Shown here in pieces: positions 52,978 to 61,609 of a stretch of DNA of 64,000 nt. This stretch comes from Myxococcota bacterium. Lineage in GTDB: Bacteria > Myxococcota_C > UBA6777. The stretch covers positions 4,442 through 68,441 of the forward strand of contig CAUJFU010000312.1 in assembly GCA_963169055.1 (NCBI GenBank), read 5' to 3'. The position numbers were made by a program, and so were the translations under genes. Numbering within the stretch: the first letter of the stretch is position 1; each line of letters starts with the position of its first letter. The notes beneath the pieces were generated by a model that did no database searches, was not told the origin of the DNA, and saw nothing but the letters and a program-made list of their open reading frames with translations.

Positions 52978-55900
52978 ATGACGGTCAATCAACTCTCCCA
53001 CACACCACAAGATCCCCGTTGGCTCGACAATGGCCGCTACGAGATCCTCCGCCGCCTCGGTGAAGGCGGATTCGGCGTCGTCTACCACGCTTTCGATCAC
53101 AAGATGGGCCTCGAAGTCGCCCTCAAAAAACTCAAATCCGCCGACGCAGAAACCCATTACCGCTTCAAAAAAGAATTTCGCGCACTCGCCGATCTCTCCC
53201 ACCCAAACCTCATCCATCTCTACGATCTCGTCGCTGATGACACCCAATGCTTCTTCACCATGGAACTGATCCGTGGTGTCGAATTTCTCGAATATGTTCA
53301 ACAATCCCAACACATCGACCTCACCGACCTTCCCCCTCCTGCCCCTCCCTCCTCCTCGAGCCGAAACCTCTCCCACGCCCCTTCTCTCCCTCCCCCTTCG
53401 TCGACTCCGCCCCCCACGCCCATCCCGTCCTATTCTCCGAGCCCTTTGCATCCACACAAACCTCCCGCACACATCGACAACAAACCTCCCGCGCACATCA
53501 ACAACAGACTTTCCGCACACACCGAATCCGCTTCCGCGCTCGATCTCCCGCCTCCATTCACGCAGTCCTTTGAGCCTCCCCCCTTCCCACCGGCTTTCTC
53601 CAACCCTCCCGCCTCTCCCAAAGATCCCTCCGCCTCAACCAATCCTTCGGTCTCTCCGAGAGATCCGCCCGCTTCGGCCAAGCCCACAAAACCCACCAAC
53701 GTGCATTTTCGCCGCCTTCTTCAAGCGCTTTCTCATCTCGCCCAAGGCGTCGCAGCCCTCCATCGCTATGGGCTGTTGCACCGCGATCTCAAACCCTCCA
53801 ACGTCCTCGTCACCCCCGAAGGCCGCGTTGTGATCCTCGACTTTGGCCTCGTCGCCGAACTGCGCAAAGATGCCGCCGAACAAAGTATGCAGATCGCCGG
53901 TACTCCCGCCTATATGTCCCCCGAACAAGCCCTTCATCAGCCTCTCACCGAAGCCTGCGATTGGTACAGCGTCGGCGTGATCCTTTACCAATCCCTCACA
54001 GGCCGCCTACCCTTCGAAGGCTCCGCGATCGAGATCCTCGGACAAAAACACTCTTCGAAGCCTACCGACCCACAGCACCTTGTCTCAGGCGTTCCCGTAT
54101 GGCTCAGCCAACTCTGCCTCGAACTTCTTGACCGCGACCCCAACCAACGTCCCCAAGGAGCCGAACTCCTCGAACTCCTTGGCGCACAAGCCCTTTCCAT
54201 CCAAGCCGCCCAACGCTCCACCCAGTCGACCTCTCTTCCGCTGATCGGTCGCCACAAAGAACTCCAGCGCTTACGTCGCCTCTTCCATCAAACCCTCCCC
54301 ACCCAAGCCACCGCCGTCCTTCTCGAAGGAAACAGCGGCGTCGGAAAAAGTCACCTCGCACGCCTCGCCCTTTCTGTTCTCCAAAACGAAGCTCCTTCCA
54401 TGCTCTTTCATGCCCGATGCTACAAACAAGAATCCATCCCCTACAAAGCCGTTGACGCCATCATCGGACAGATCAGCCACTATCTCCGTATGCTCCCCCC
54501 CAGCGAACTTCGCCCCCTCATCCCCGATGGCATCGAATCTCTCGCCCACATCTTCCCTGTATTCCGACGTATCCGCACCCTCCAACTCGATCTCCGCCCC
54601 AAGCTTCCCCTCGAACCAAGCGAACAGCGCCGCCAAGCCTTTGCGACTCTCCGCGAACTATTGCGCAGGCTCTCCCTGCGACGAAAACTGATCTTTTGGA
54701 TCGACGACCTCCAATGGGGCGACGTCGACAGCGCCGCCCTCTTGATCGAACTGTTGCGCCCACCCGAAGCACCCGCTCTGATGTTCCTTGGGTGTTTTCG
54801 CAGCGAGGATTCCGATAGTAGCCCTTTCCTACAAAAATTCTCCTCACTTCACAGCTTTTTTCAATCGGCCTTCCCGCTCGAACGCATGACCCTTGAGGGA
54901 CTCCCGCTCTCCGATGCCGCCGAACTTGCTGCGCTGCTCTTTGGGCCTCCTGCGCAACCCCGCAATCCCTTGCTTTTGTCTCTCGCCAAACAAAGCGGTG
55001 GCAACCCCTCCTTGCTTGAAGAACTCGTTCGCTATGTCCAACAGCACACTTCTCCCGAACAGCGCGAAGCTCTCTTACTTTCTGACCCAACCTCGCCCTT
55101 GCCTTCTCAAACCTCCATCCCTCCGACCCATTGGGAACAACAACTCGAACCTATCCTCGCCGGCTTCACCCTCTCCGAAGTCTTTAAAGAACGCTACGCC
55201 CGCCTTTCTCCCGCCCAACAAGCCCTGCTCGAAGTCCTCGCTGTCGCCGGCCAACCCACCGCACGCAACTTGCTCTTGCGCACGCTCGATCTCTCCCTTC
55301 CTGCCGCCGATATCAGCCAACTCCGCCTCCAACATCTGATCCGACTCCGCGATGCCCAAGAAGACGAAGAGATCGACCTTTATCACGAACGTATCCGTGA
55401 GATCCTCGTCGCCCTCCTTGAACATCACCACCCCTCCCGCCTCAAGGACATCCACAGCAGACTCGCACACGAACTCTCCACCGAAGACACGCCCGATGTC
55501 AAACGCCTCGCCATCCATCTCTCCCACGCTGGCGATCATACCAGCGCCCTCGGCTACACCCTCCAAGCCGCCCAAGACGCCGAATCCGCCCTTGCCTTCG
55601 GACAAGCGACACGTTGGTACAAACACGCTCTCTCTCTCTCTCCCCTCGATCCCCTCCAAGAACGCGATATCCTCCGCGCTCTCGCCGATGCTCTCGCCCA
55701 CCAAGGACTCGGTGAATCCGCCGCCGATGCCTATCTCCAAGCCGCCGCACGCACACAACAACTCCACCCCAACCTATTTTCGGCATCATCCACACCATCC
55801 ACATCATCCGCGCATTACGCATCATCCACATCATCCGCGCATTACGCATCATCCACATCATCCACATCATCCACATCTTCCACATCACCCACATCTTCCG

Positions 55901-57435
55901 TATCTTCGGCAAGATTCGCATCTTTGGGCGATGCAAAACGCCTGCAGCAAGAACTCCGCTTGCAAGCTGCCACCCAACTGATCCGCTGTGGACAACTGGA
56001 TCGCGGACTCGACACCCTTTCTCATTTGTTGCGCGAACTCAGGCTGCGTTGGAGTCCGTCGAAACGGGCTGCGATCTGGACTTGGCTTCAATGCCGCATC
56101 CGCTTGTTTTTTCATAAACTTCCCGACGCCTCAGTCGTTAAACTTTTATACCGCACGCATTCCAAAATCTCCCTCAAGATTCAGGATAATGTCCCTTCTC
56201 TTCTTCAAGATATCGTGGGCTCTTCTCATGCAGATGCCACCCCCACACACCACTCGCTCAACCCCGAACAAGCCTTGCGTCTGCGTGCGTGTCGCCTTGT
56301 CTCGATGGAAGTCGGACTCGCCGATCCCCTGCAAGGCATGGCCTTTCAAGCCCAATACCTGCTCGAAGCCGTCCACGCCAAGGATCCGTACCACTTGGCC
56401 CTTGCCTACGCCCTCGAAGCCGCCTATAGCTCCTTTCAAGGCCCAAACAAACAACAGCGCACCGAACATCTCACCGATCAAGCCTTGACACTTGGCAAAC
56501 AGCTACATCACCCCCATATCATCGGCACTTGCTACCTGACCGCAGGGTTTGCGGCCTTCACACAAGGCGCATGGCGGCGCGCTTATGACCGCTGCGCGCT
56601 TGCAGAACGCATCCTTCGACAAAGTAGCGCCGGGATTACTTGGGAACTCTCCAACTGCCATATCTATCAGATGAATGCGCTGTTGTTTATGGGGTCATTT
56701 CGCGAACTTGAGCGCACTCTTCCTGTGGTCTTGCGCGAAGCTGAAGAGCGCGGCGATCTCTACACACAAACCCACCTGAATCTCGGCGTTGCACCGCGCT
56801 TGCTGCTTGCCAAAGATCAGCCAGAACAAGCCACGCTCACCATCCAACGCACACTTCCTCCTCGCAGCCAGCGGGCTTTTCACCTCCAACACTACATCGA
56901 ACTGATCAATCGTGGCGAGATCGCCTTGTACCTCGAAACGCCCTTGCCCTTTTGGCGATATCTCCTCGAACAATGGGCCGAACTGCGGCGTTCGCTGTTC
57001 CTTCGCATCCAATTCAACCGCATCGAACTCCACCATCTGCGAGGCCGTTGCGCGCTCGCTTGCGCCATACAGCAACCCCTCCAACAACGTGATGCTTTTC
57101 TCAAAGAAGCCCGTCACTGCGCCAAGATCATCCTTAAAGAAGGCACACGCTGGGGTTCTCCTTGGGCGCTTCATCTGCTTGCGGGTGCCGACTTCCTCGC
57201 ACAGCACTACGACCAAGGACTCCAACACCTCACCGCCGCCGAAGTCCTCCTCGAAGACACCGACGCTCACCTCTACACCCACGCCACCATGTTGGCCCGC
57301 TCCCTCTGGCTCCCCCACGCACAAGCCCAAGACCTCGCTCACACCGCCCTCCAATGGATGCAATCTCAGCCCATCCAAGCCCCACTCCGCCTTCTTCAAG
57401 CCCTCCTCCCGGGATGCCTCCCCCTCCCTGCTTAG
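52978..57435 (+). CDS. Ser/Thr protein kinase with AAA ATPase and helical repeats
   Basis: 1485 aa signalling protein. Kinase: G-loop GEGGFGVVY (28-36), Lys50 in VALKK, HRDLKPSN near 268, DFGL near 288, GTPAYMSPEQAL. A Pro/Ser-rich insert of about 120 residues (116-240) splits the kinase between hinge and catalytic loop. Then an AAA_16-type ATPase (Walker A EGNSGVGKSH near 450; IDDLQWGD near 575), a disordered Ser/Thr repeat (935-981) and TPR-like helices to the end. This architecture matches PknK-like regulators that couple kinase and NTPase to sensing. The start at 52978 follows TGAGG; the frame upstream overlaps the previous gene and is rejected. Probably co-transcribed with the oxidoreductase. 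Confidence 0.92.
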   Translation: MTVNQLSHTPQDPRWLDNGRYEILRRLGEGGFGVVYHAFDHKMGLEVALKKLKSADAETHYRFKKEFRALADLSHPNLIHLYDLVADDTQCFFTMELIRGVEFLEYVQQSQHIDLTDLPPPAPPSSSSRNLSHAPSLPPPSSTPPPTPIPSYSPSPLHPHKPPAHIDNKPPAHINNRLSAHTESASALDLPPPFTQSFEPPPFPPAFSNPPASPKDPSASTNPSVSPRDPPASAKPTKPTNVHFRRLLQALSHLAQGVAALHRYGLLHRDLKPSNVLVTPEGRVVILDFGLVAELRKDAAEQSMQIAGTPAYMSPEQALHQPLTEACDWYSVGVILYQSLTGRLPFEGSAIEILGQKHSSKPTDPQHLVSGVPVWLSQLCLELLDRDPNQRPQGAELLELLGAQALSIQAAQRSTQSTSLPLIGRHKELQRLRRLFHQTLPTQATAVLLEGNSGVGKSHLARLALSVLQNEAPSMLFHARCYKQESIPYKAVDAIIGQISHYLRMLPPSELRPLIPDGIESLAHIFPVFRRIRTLQLDLRPKLPLEPSEQRRQAFATLRELLRRLSLRRKLIFWIDDLQWGDVDSAALLIELLRPPEAPALMFLGCFRSEDSDSSPFLQKFSSLHSFFQSAFPLERMTLEGLPLSDAAELAALLFGPPAQPRNPLLLSLAKQSGGNPSLLEELVRYVQQHTSPEQREALLLSDPTSPLPSQTSIPPTHWEQQLEPILAGFTLSEVFKERYARLSPAQQALLEVLAVAGQPTARNLLLRTLDLSLPAADISQLRLQHLIRLRDAQEDEEIDLYHERIREILVALLEHHHPSRLKDIHSRLAHELSTEDTPDVKRLAIHLSHAGDHTSALGYTLQAAQDAESALAFGQATRWYKHALSLSPLDPLQERDILRALADALAHQGLGESAADAYLQAAARTQQLHPNLFSASSTPSTSSAHYASSTSSAHYASSTSSTSSTSSTSPTSSVSSARFASLGDAKRLQQELRLQAATQLIRCGQLDRGLDTLSHLLRELRLRWSPSKRAAIWTWLQCRIRLFFHKLPDASVVKLLYRTHSKISLKIQDNVPSLLQDIVGSSHADATPTHHSLNPEQALRLRACRLVSMEVGLADPLQGMAFQAQYLLEAVHAKDPYHLALAYALEAAYSSFQGPNKQQRTEHLTDQALTLGKQLHHPHIIGTCYLTAGFAAFTQGAWRRAYDRCALAERILRQSSAGITWELSNCHIYQMNALLFMGSFRELERTLPVVLREAEERGDLYTQTHLNLGVAPRLLLAKDQPEQATLTIQRTLPPRSQRAFHLQHYIELINRGEIALYLETPLPFWRYLLEQWAELRRSLFLRIQFNRIELHHLRGRCALACAIQQPLQQRDAFLKEARHCAKIILKEGTRWGSPWALHLLAGADFLAQHYDQGLQHLTAAEVLLEDTDAHLYTHATMLARSLWLPHAQAQDLAHTALQWMQSQPIQAPLRLLQALLPGCLPLPA
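55785..55915 (+). repeat. 9-bp-unit microsatellite inside the kinase gene
   Basis: Repeats of ACATCATCC and TCCACATCA, encoding SST/SSA/SAHYA units. The unit is a multiple of three, so length change would vary the protein without a frameshift. Confidence 0.85.
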
Positions 57436-57539
57436 CCCTCTCGATCCACTTTTCTCGCGAACCACCTTCCGTTCTATCGCGTCATGGGGCCGCGCCACCC
57501 AGAACAGCGCATCCTTTTCTGATCGCAATTGCGCAGTTG

Positions 57540-57672
57540 ACAAAAAAACCCGTGTTCGCGGCATTTCAAGCGAGAGAGTCGTCTGGATGAAAAACGATGA
57601 TTTCTTCGCCAACACGGGGTCAAGGGAGCCGTGCTCCCTTGCGGGGCGTGGGGCAGCGCCCCACAAAAACCA
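57540..57672 (+). repeat. dispersed structured element, family A copy
   Basis: Full copy and best match to consensus: arms CCCGTGTTCGCGG and GCCAACACGGGG, hairpins AAGGGAGC-CGT-GCTCCCTT and GTGGGGC-AGC-GCCCCAC. Ends 41 bp before the RNA ligase start. Confidence 0.9.
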
Positions 57673-57713
57673 TCCAACAAATCATTTCACTCATACACCA
57701 AGGAGATCCAAAG

Positions 57714-59096
57714 ATGATCCTCGCCATGCAAGTCAAAGAAGTCCACAACCACCCCAACGCCGACACCTTGCGCGTCTATGTCTTTGGCGCGCCCAACCAC
57801 GCGGATACACAGATCGTCGCAAACAACGAGAATCTGTACAACGTGGGCGATGTGGTCGCGGTGGCGTTGGTCGGAGCGGTGCTTGCGGACGGAACCAAGC
57901 TCCGCAAAGCCCGCTTACGCGGCGTGGAATCTTTTGGAATGGCGATGGGGCCGACCGATCAGCCTGTCGGGTCGGATCTTTCGGCACAATACGGAGCGAA
58001 CACCACTCCGCCCCCCACAGCACCGAGCGAAGCAGTCGCTGCGTTGCCCACCGATATCGATCTAATCAAGTGGCCGAGTATCGAGCATCTTCATCACCTG
58101 ATCGCCTCGTTTCAAAAAGAAAGCGAAGTCTTTGGGGACGCTTATGTGATGCCCAAGATCCCTTACCGCGCCAAAGTCAAACTGGACGGAACCAACGCCG
58201 CCGTGCAGATGCGCGCAGATGGCCGATGTATCGCCCAATCGCGCTCTCGCCTGATCCACCCCCAAGAAGATAACCTCGGATTTGCCGCATGGCTCGAACT
58301 ACACAAAGACTACTTCCACGATCTCAACCAACGGCTGCACCAACAAGCCCCTGTATCGGGTCCGATCTTGTTGTTTGGTGAATGGTGCGGCCAAGGCATC
58401 CAAAAACGTACCGCGATCTCCAAGATCCCCAAACGTGTCTTTGCGATCTTTGCGATTCTATGGGGCGATCCAAGCACAGGGATGGCTCACATCGAGATCG
58501 AACCTGAACGCTTACGGGCTTTGATCCCCGCCCACGAAGATATCCACATCTTGCCGTGGCATGGTGAGACCATCGAGATCGATTTTGCCTCCCAACTCTC
58601 GCTCGAACAAGCCGCAGACATCCTCAATGCCCTCGTCACATCCGTCGAAACATGCGATCCGTGGGTCGCGGAAGTCTTTGAAACCGAAGGCATCGGCGAA
58701 GGCGTTGTGATGTACCCGATCCTTGCGCAAGCGGATCCGATGTGGCGAACCCGCTGGTCGAGCCTGTTGTTCAAAGCCAAAGGTGAAAAACACCAATCCA
58801 TCCGCCAAAAAAGCTCTGTACAGCTCAGACCCGAACACGTCTCCTCCGTTCAAGCCTTTGTCGATCTCGTCTTGACACCCGCTCGCCTCGAACAAGCACT
58901 CCAAGAAGCCTGTGCTGGCCTCGCCGTCCCCGAAAACATCGGAGATTTTCTGCGATGGATCGGCCAAGACGTCAAAAAAGAAAACACCCTCGAAGCCGAA
59001 GCCAACGGACTCGATTGGAAAGATATCGCCAAGCCTCTCTCTCAAACTGCCTTGCGCTGGTTCCAATCACAACTCCCCAAATCTCCCACTCCCTGA
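57714..59096 (+). CDS. RNA ligase with N-terminal tRNA-binding-type OB domain (Rnl5-like)
   Basis: 460 aa. Residues 1-105 resemble the tRNA-binding OB module of PheT/EMAP proteins (VHNHPNADTLRVYVFG, then LAD GTKLRKARLRGVESFGMAMG). The nucleotidyltransferase domain has motif I K-L-D-G with catalytic Lys156, motif IV EGVVMYP near 328 and motif V LLFKAKG near 352. An N-terminal OB module before a ligase domain is described for the Deinococcus/Naegleria Rnl5 RNA ligases, which seal 3'-OH/5'-phosphate nicks in RNA. Substrate here unknown; the resemblance to tRNA-binding modules suggests RNA repair. AAGGAG precedes ATG 57714; the longer frame starts inside the repeat. Confidence 0.85.
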   Translation: MILAMQVKEVHNHPNADTLRVYVFGAPNHADTQIVANNENLYNVGDVVAVALVGAVLADGTKLRKARLRGVESFGMAMGPTDQPVGSDLSAQYGANTTPPPTAPSEAVAALPTDIDLIKWPSIEHLHHLIASFQKESEVFGDAYVMPKIPYRAKVKLDGTNAAVQMRADGRCIAQSRSRLIHPQEDNLGFAAWLELHKDYFHDLNQRLHQQAPVSGPILLFGEWCGQGIQKRTAISKIPKRVFAIFAILWGDPSTGMAHIEIEPERLRALIPAHEDIHILPWHGETIEIDFASQLSLEQAADILNALVTSVETCDPWVAEVFETEGIGEGVVMYPILAQADPMWRTRWSSLLFKAKGEKHQSIRQKSSVQLRPEHVSSVQAFVDLVLTPARLEQALQEACAGLAVPENIGDFLRWIGQDVKKENTLEAEANGLDWKDIAKPLSQTALRWFQSQLPKSPTP

Positions 59097-59192
59097 TCCC
59101 CCCAATTATCCGCTGTTTCTGGATAGGAATGAATTGTCGCCCCACAAAAAACGCCCCAACACCATGACTCCTATCTTGAACCTGCGCGGCTC

Positions 59193-59789
59193 TTATGATG
59201 AGACACGGTGCAAAAGAGGCCCCGCGATTTGTTGTGCAAACACCCGATAATCAGCGATCACATGATCCGCTCCAAAGTCGTCGTATTCTTGAGCGCCGTC
59301 TGCGTAAAAAGCCGTGTCGACGCCTGCACGACGGCCACATTCGATATCGAATCGAAAGTCTCCCACAAACAGCATCTCCTTGGGATCGAGTTTCCAAGCC
59401 TCCAAAAACCGCAGCAATCCGTCAGGATCGGGTTTGGGCAACGCATCTTCTCTCGTCAAAACCATCTCGACAGGCAGATCAAAGGCACCCAACACCCGCT
59501 GCGTTGCGGCTTTGCAGTTGCGCGTGAAGATCCCCACACGCACTCCCGCCGCCCGAAAAGCCTGCAACATCTCCTGCACCCCTTCCATCAGCCTCGCTCC
59601 GCCCGCATAGTCCACTTCCATCTCTTCTAACAAACGCTCTTTGAGAGCGCGCTCCTCGGGTTCAAGCACAGCAAGATGCTCCAAGATCGGCGCACCTTCG
59701 GGGATATCCAAACGCTCCCGTAGTGTCCGAAAGCACAGCGGAGAATCGATCAAGGTGCCATCCATGTCAAAGACGATCGCTTTCCACAT
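59193..59789 (-). CDS. HAD-superfamily phosphatase
   Basis: 198 aa. HAD motif I DMDGTLID at the N-terminus, motif II TRN, Lys in PKPDPDG (motif III) and GDFRFDIECGRRAG (motif IV). The cap is the small alpha type, as in phosphoglycolate phosphatase. Substrate cannot be told. GGAGG six bases before ATG 59789 decides the start over a longer frame. Same strand as the next two genes upstream; probably an operon. Confidence 0.88.
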   Translation of the reverse strand: MWKAIVFDMDGTLIDSPLCFRTLRERLDIPEGAPILEHLAVLEPEERALKERLLEEMEVDYAGGARLMEGVQEMLQAFRAAGVRVGIFTRNCKAATQRVLGAFDLPVEMVLTREDALPKPDPDGLLRFLEAWKLDPKEMLFVGDFRFDIECGRRAGVDTAFYADGAQEYDDFGADHVIADYRVFAQQIAGPLLHRVSS

Positions 59790-59836
59790 CCACGACCTCC
59801 ATCCATCGGGTCTCTTCAGACCTCCGAAGTCAAACA

Positions 59837-60220
59837 TCACTCTCGGCACTTGGCGATCTCTTGCGCAGACGCCCACTGTACTTCGACCCCGTCGGGCAAA
59901 TGCGCCGAAAATGCCTTCAACGCCACACGCAACGATTCGGCTTCTTTACGCCTCGCAACCGAAAACACTACACGCGCAGACGCACAACACAATTTGGGAA
60001 CCTGCCTCCATGCAGCCACCACACACCAACCCGCAAGCGGGCCGCGATCATACAACACGGCGAGTTCACTTCGCCTCTTTTCTGCAACCGCCCCCAAAGC
60101 TTTTTCATCCAGTCCACCACGACGTCGCATTTGTGCAATCTCCTGATCCCCCAAGCCCATCAAATCCGATATCTGTGCCTCCGTCTTGTACGCAACCAAT
60201 CCGATATCCTGCAAGATCAC
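59837..60220 (-). CDS. small protein of unknown function
   Basis: 127 aa, soluble. Starts with GTG (60220), 15 nt after the membrane-protein gene upstream and 47 nt before the HAD gene, so it fits an operon. Visible: DEKALGAVAEKRRSELAVLYDRGPLAGWCVVAAWRQ (residues 38-73) and a repeated Ala/Val-rich core; a GNAT-like or ferredoxin-like fold cannot be excluded. No motif recognised. Ribosome site weak. Confidence 0.5.
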   Translation of the reverse strand: MILQDIGLVAYKTEAQISDLMGLGDQEIAQMRRRGGLDEKALGAVAEKRRSELAVLYDRGPLAGWCVVAAWRQVPKLCCASARVVFSVARRKEAESLRVALKAFSAHLPDGVEVQWASAQEIAKCRE

Positions 60221-60235
60221 TCGTGCGTTGGGTTT

Positions 60236-61609
60236 TTAAGATCGCAACAAAATCGCCTCTTGGTAAGGCTGGCGATAGATCCCCCGTAGATTCGGAGATA
60301 TCGCAGTCTGTGCCTCGGTCGCCCTCGTTCCAAACAAGACCACGCCAAGACACCACAAACCAAGCACACACACTTGCTTGCGAGACGATGCCATCCTTGC
60401 CCGCATCGCCCAAAAGACCCAACCACGCGCCATATACCCCCATCCCACGCACAAAAGATAAAACTCATACCGATAAAACCATCCCGTCCGCGCCAACAAC
60501 AGATGCAGGCCCGAGATCCCCATCCACAGCAGCAAACCCCAACGCAACAACCGCAACTCTCGCAGCGCCTCTGTTTGACCTTCCTCCAACACCCGCAATC
60601 TTGCTTCTTCGCTGCGCAACAACAACAGCAACAATCCCCCCAAAACAATCAACGACAAGAGCTCGGGTGCTTGACCAAGATTGTCTCCCAAGCGCTCCGC
60701 TAAAATAGAAAAGCCTCTTTGCGAAAACACCGCAGACGTCGCACCTTTGAGCAAGATCGGATTCGGCAACCCAAAGCCACCTTGCCACACCGACCAAACA
60801 CCAAACGCCAACACCGGCACGCCCATACACACACCCAAAGACAACGCACGCCCCAACCGTCGCTGCCCAAGATAGGCCATCCCCGCAACCACCACCAAAA
60901 TCAAACTCTCATAACGCACCAACCCCACCGACCCCAACACCCACCACCCACCCCAAAAAGAATGCTTCTCTACAAAAACCCATGCCTTCGGAGATACAGC
61001 ACTGCCCGAAAGATCATCGGCCAACTTTTCAACGGCCAACAGCATCAACAACGCATGAAGCAGATGTTCCAAACCGCACAAGATGACTGCTGGAAAGGCC
61101 AGACCTGCTACCCAAAGCCCCCCATACAGCTCACCCCAAACGCCACGCCACGCGAGTCCTTCCCCTGAAACAACAAAGCGCTGCTTTACCCAAACCAAGA
61201 TCCACAACGCACACAGCACGTTCAACACAAAAGGCCACGCAGCGCCCCCTCCCAAAAGCACCAACAACGATGTCCACAACGGGGAAGACGACGCCGAAGA
61301 AAAACTACCTGCGGAGATCCCCCATACGCCTGTGAAACGGACATTCTTTGCGATCGCAAGATGGATATACGGGTCATCCAACAGATAAACAAACTCGCCC
61401 GCGTTGGCGTAAAACGCCTGAATCATCGGATAGGCCAGAAGGATCAACAACATACACATCGCAAACAACGGAAAGCTTGACACCAACGAACGCAATCTTT
61501 TGGCCAATGCGTACCTCTTCGTCGTGGCGTTTAGGAATTGGAAAATGTGCAAAAAGACCGTCCCAAGGGAACGGTTCACCCCATGCTCTGCTTCTTTTGT
61601 CCGCCTCAA
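60236..61609 (-). CDS. multi-pass membrane protein, PMT/GT39-like
   Basis: 457 aa with about 10 membrane helices. The first loop carries DDPYIHLAIAKNVRFTG and SASSSPLW, the pattern seen in dolichyl-phosphate-mannose-type glycosyltransferases (DD acid pair in the first periplasmic loop, then S-SPLW). A GT39/GT-C-like lipid-linked sugar transferase is likely; substrate unknown. The start is uncertain: TTG at 61609 overlaps the upstream stop; a GTG about 30 bases later is also possible. Directly after the phosphoesterase gene, likely coupled. Confidence 0.68.
   Translation of the reverse strand: MRRTKEAEHGVNRSLGTVFLHIFQFLNATTKRYALAKRLRSLVSSFPLFAMCMLLILLAYPMIQAFYANAGEFVYLLDDPYIHLAIAKNVRFTGVWGISAGSFSSASSSPLWTSLLVLLGGGAAWPFVLNVLCALWILVWVKQRFVVSGEGLAWRGVWGELYGGLWVAGLAFPAVILCGLEHLLHALLMLLAVEKLADDLSGSAVSPKAWVFVEKHSFWGGWWVLGSVGLVRYESLILVVVAGMAYLGQRRLGRALSLGVCMGVPVLAFGVWSVWQGGFGLPNPILLKGATSAVFSQRGFSILAERLGDNLGQAPELLSLIVLGGLLLLLLRSEEARLRVLEEGQTEALRELRLLRWGLLLWMGISGLHLLLARTGWFYRYEFYLLCVGWGYMARGWVFWAMRARMASSRKQVCVLGLWCLGVVLFGTRATEAQTAISPNLRGIYRQPYQEAILLRS

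Noticed and set aside
57597-57713. N-terminal extension of the RNA ligase
   Set aside because: The first 39 residues are translated from the family A element; AAGGAG directly precedes the ATG at 57714.
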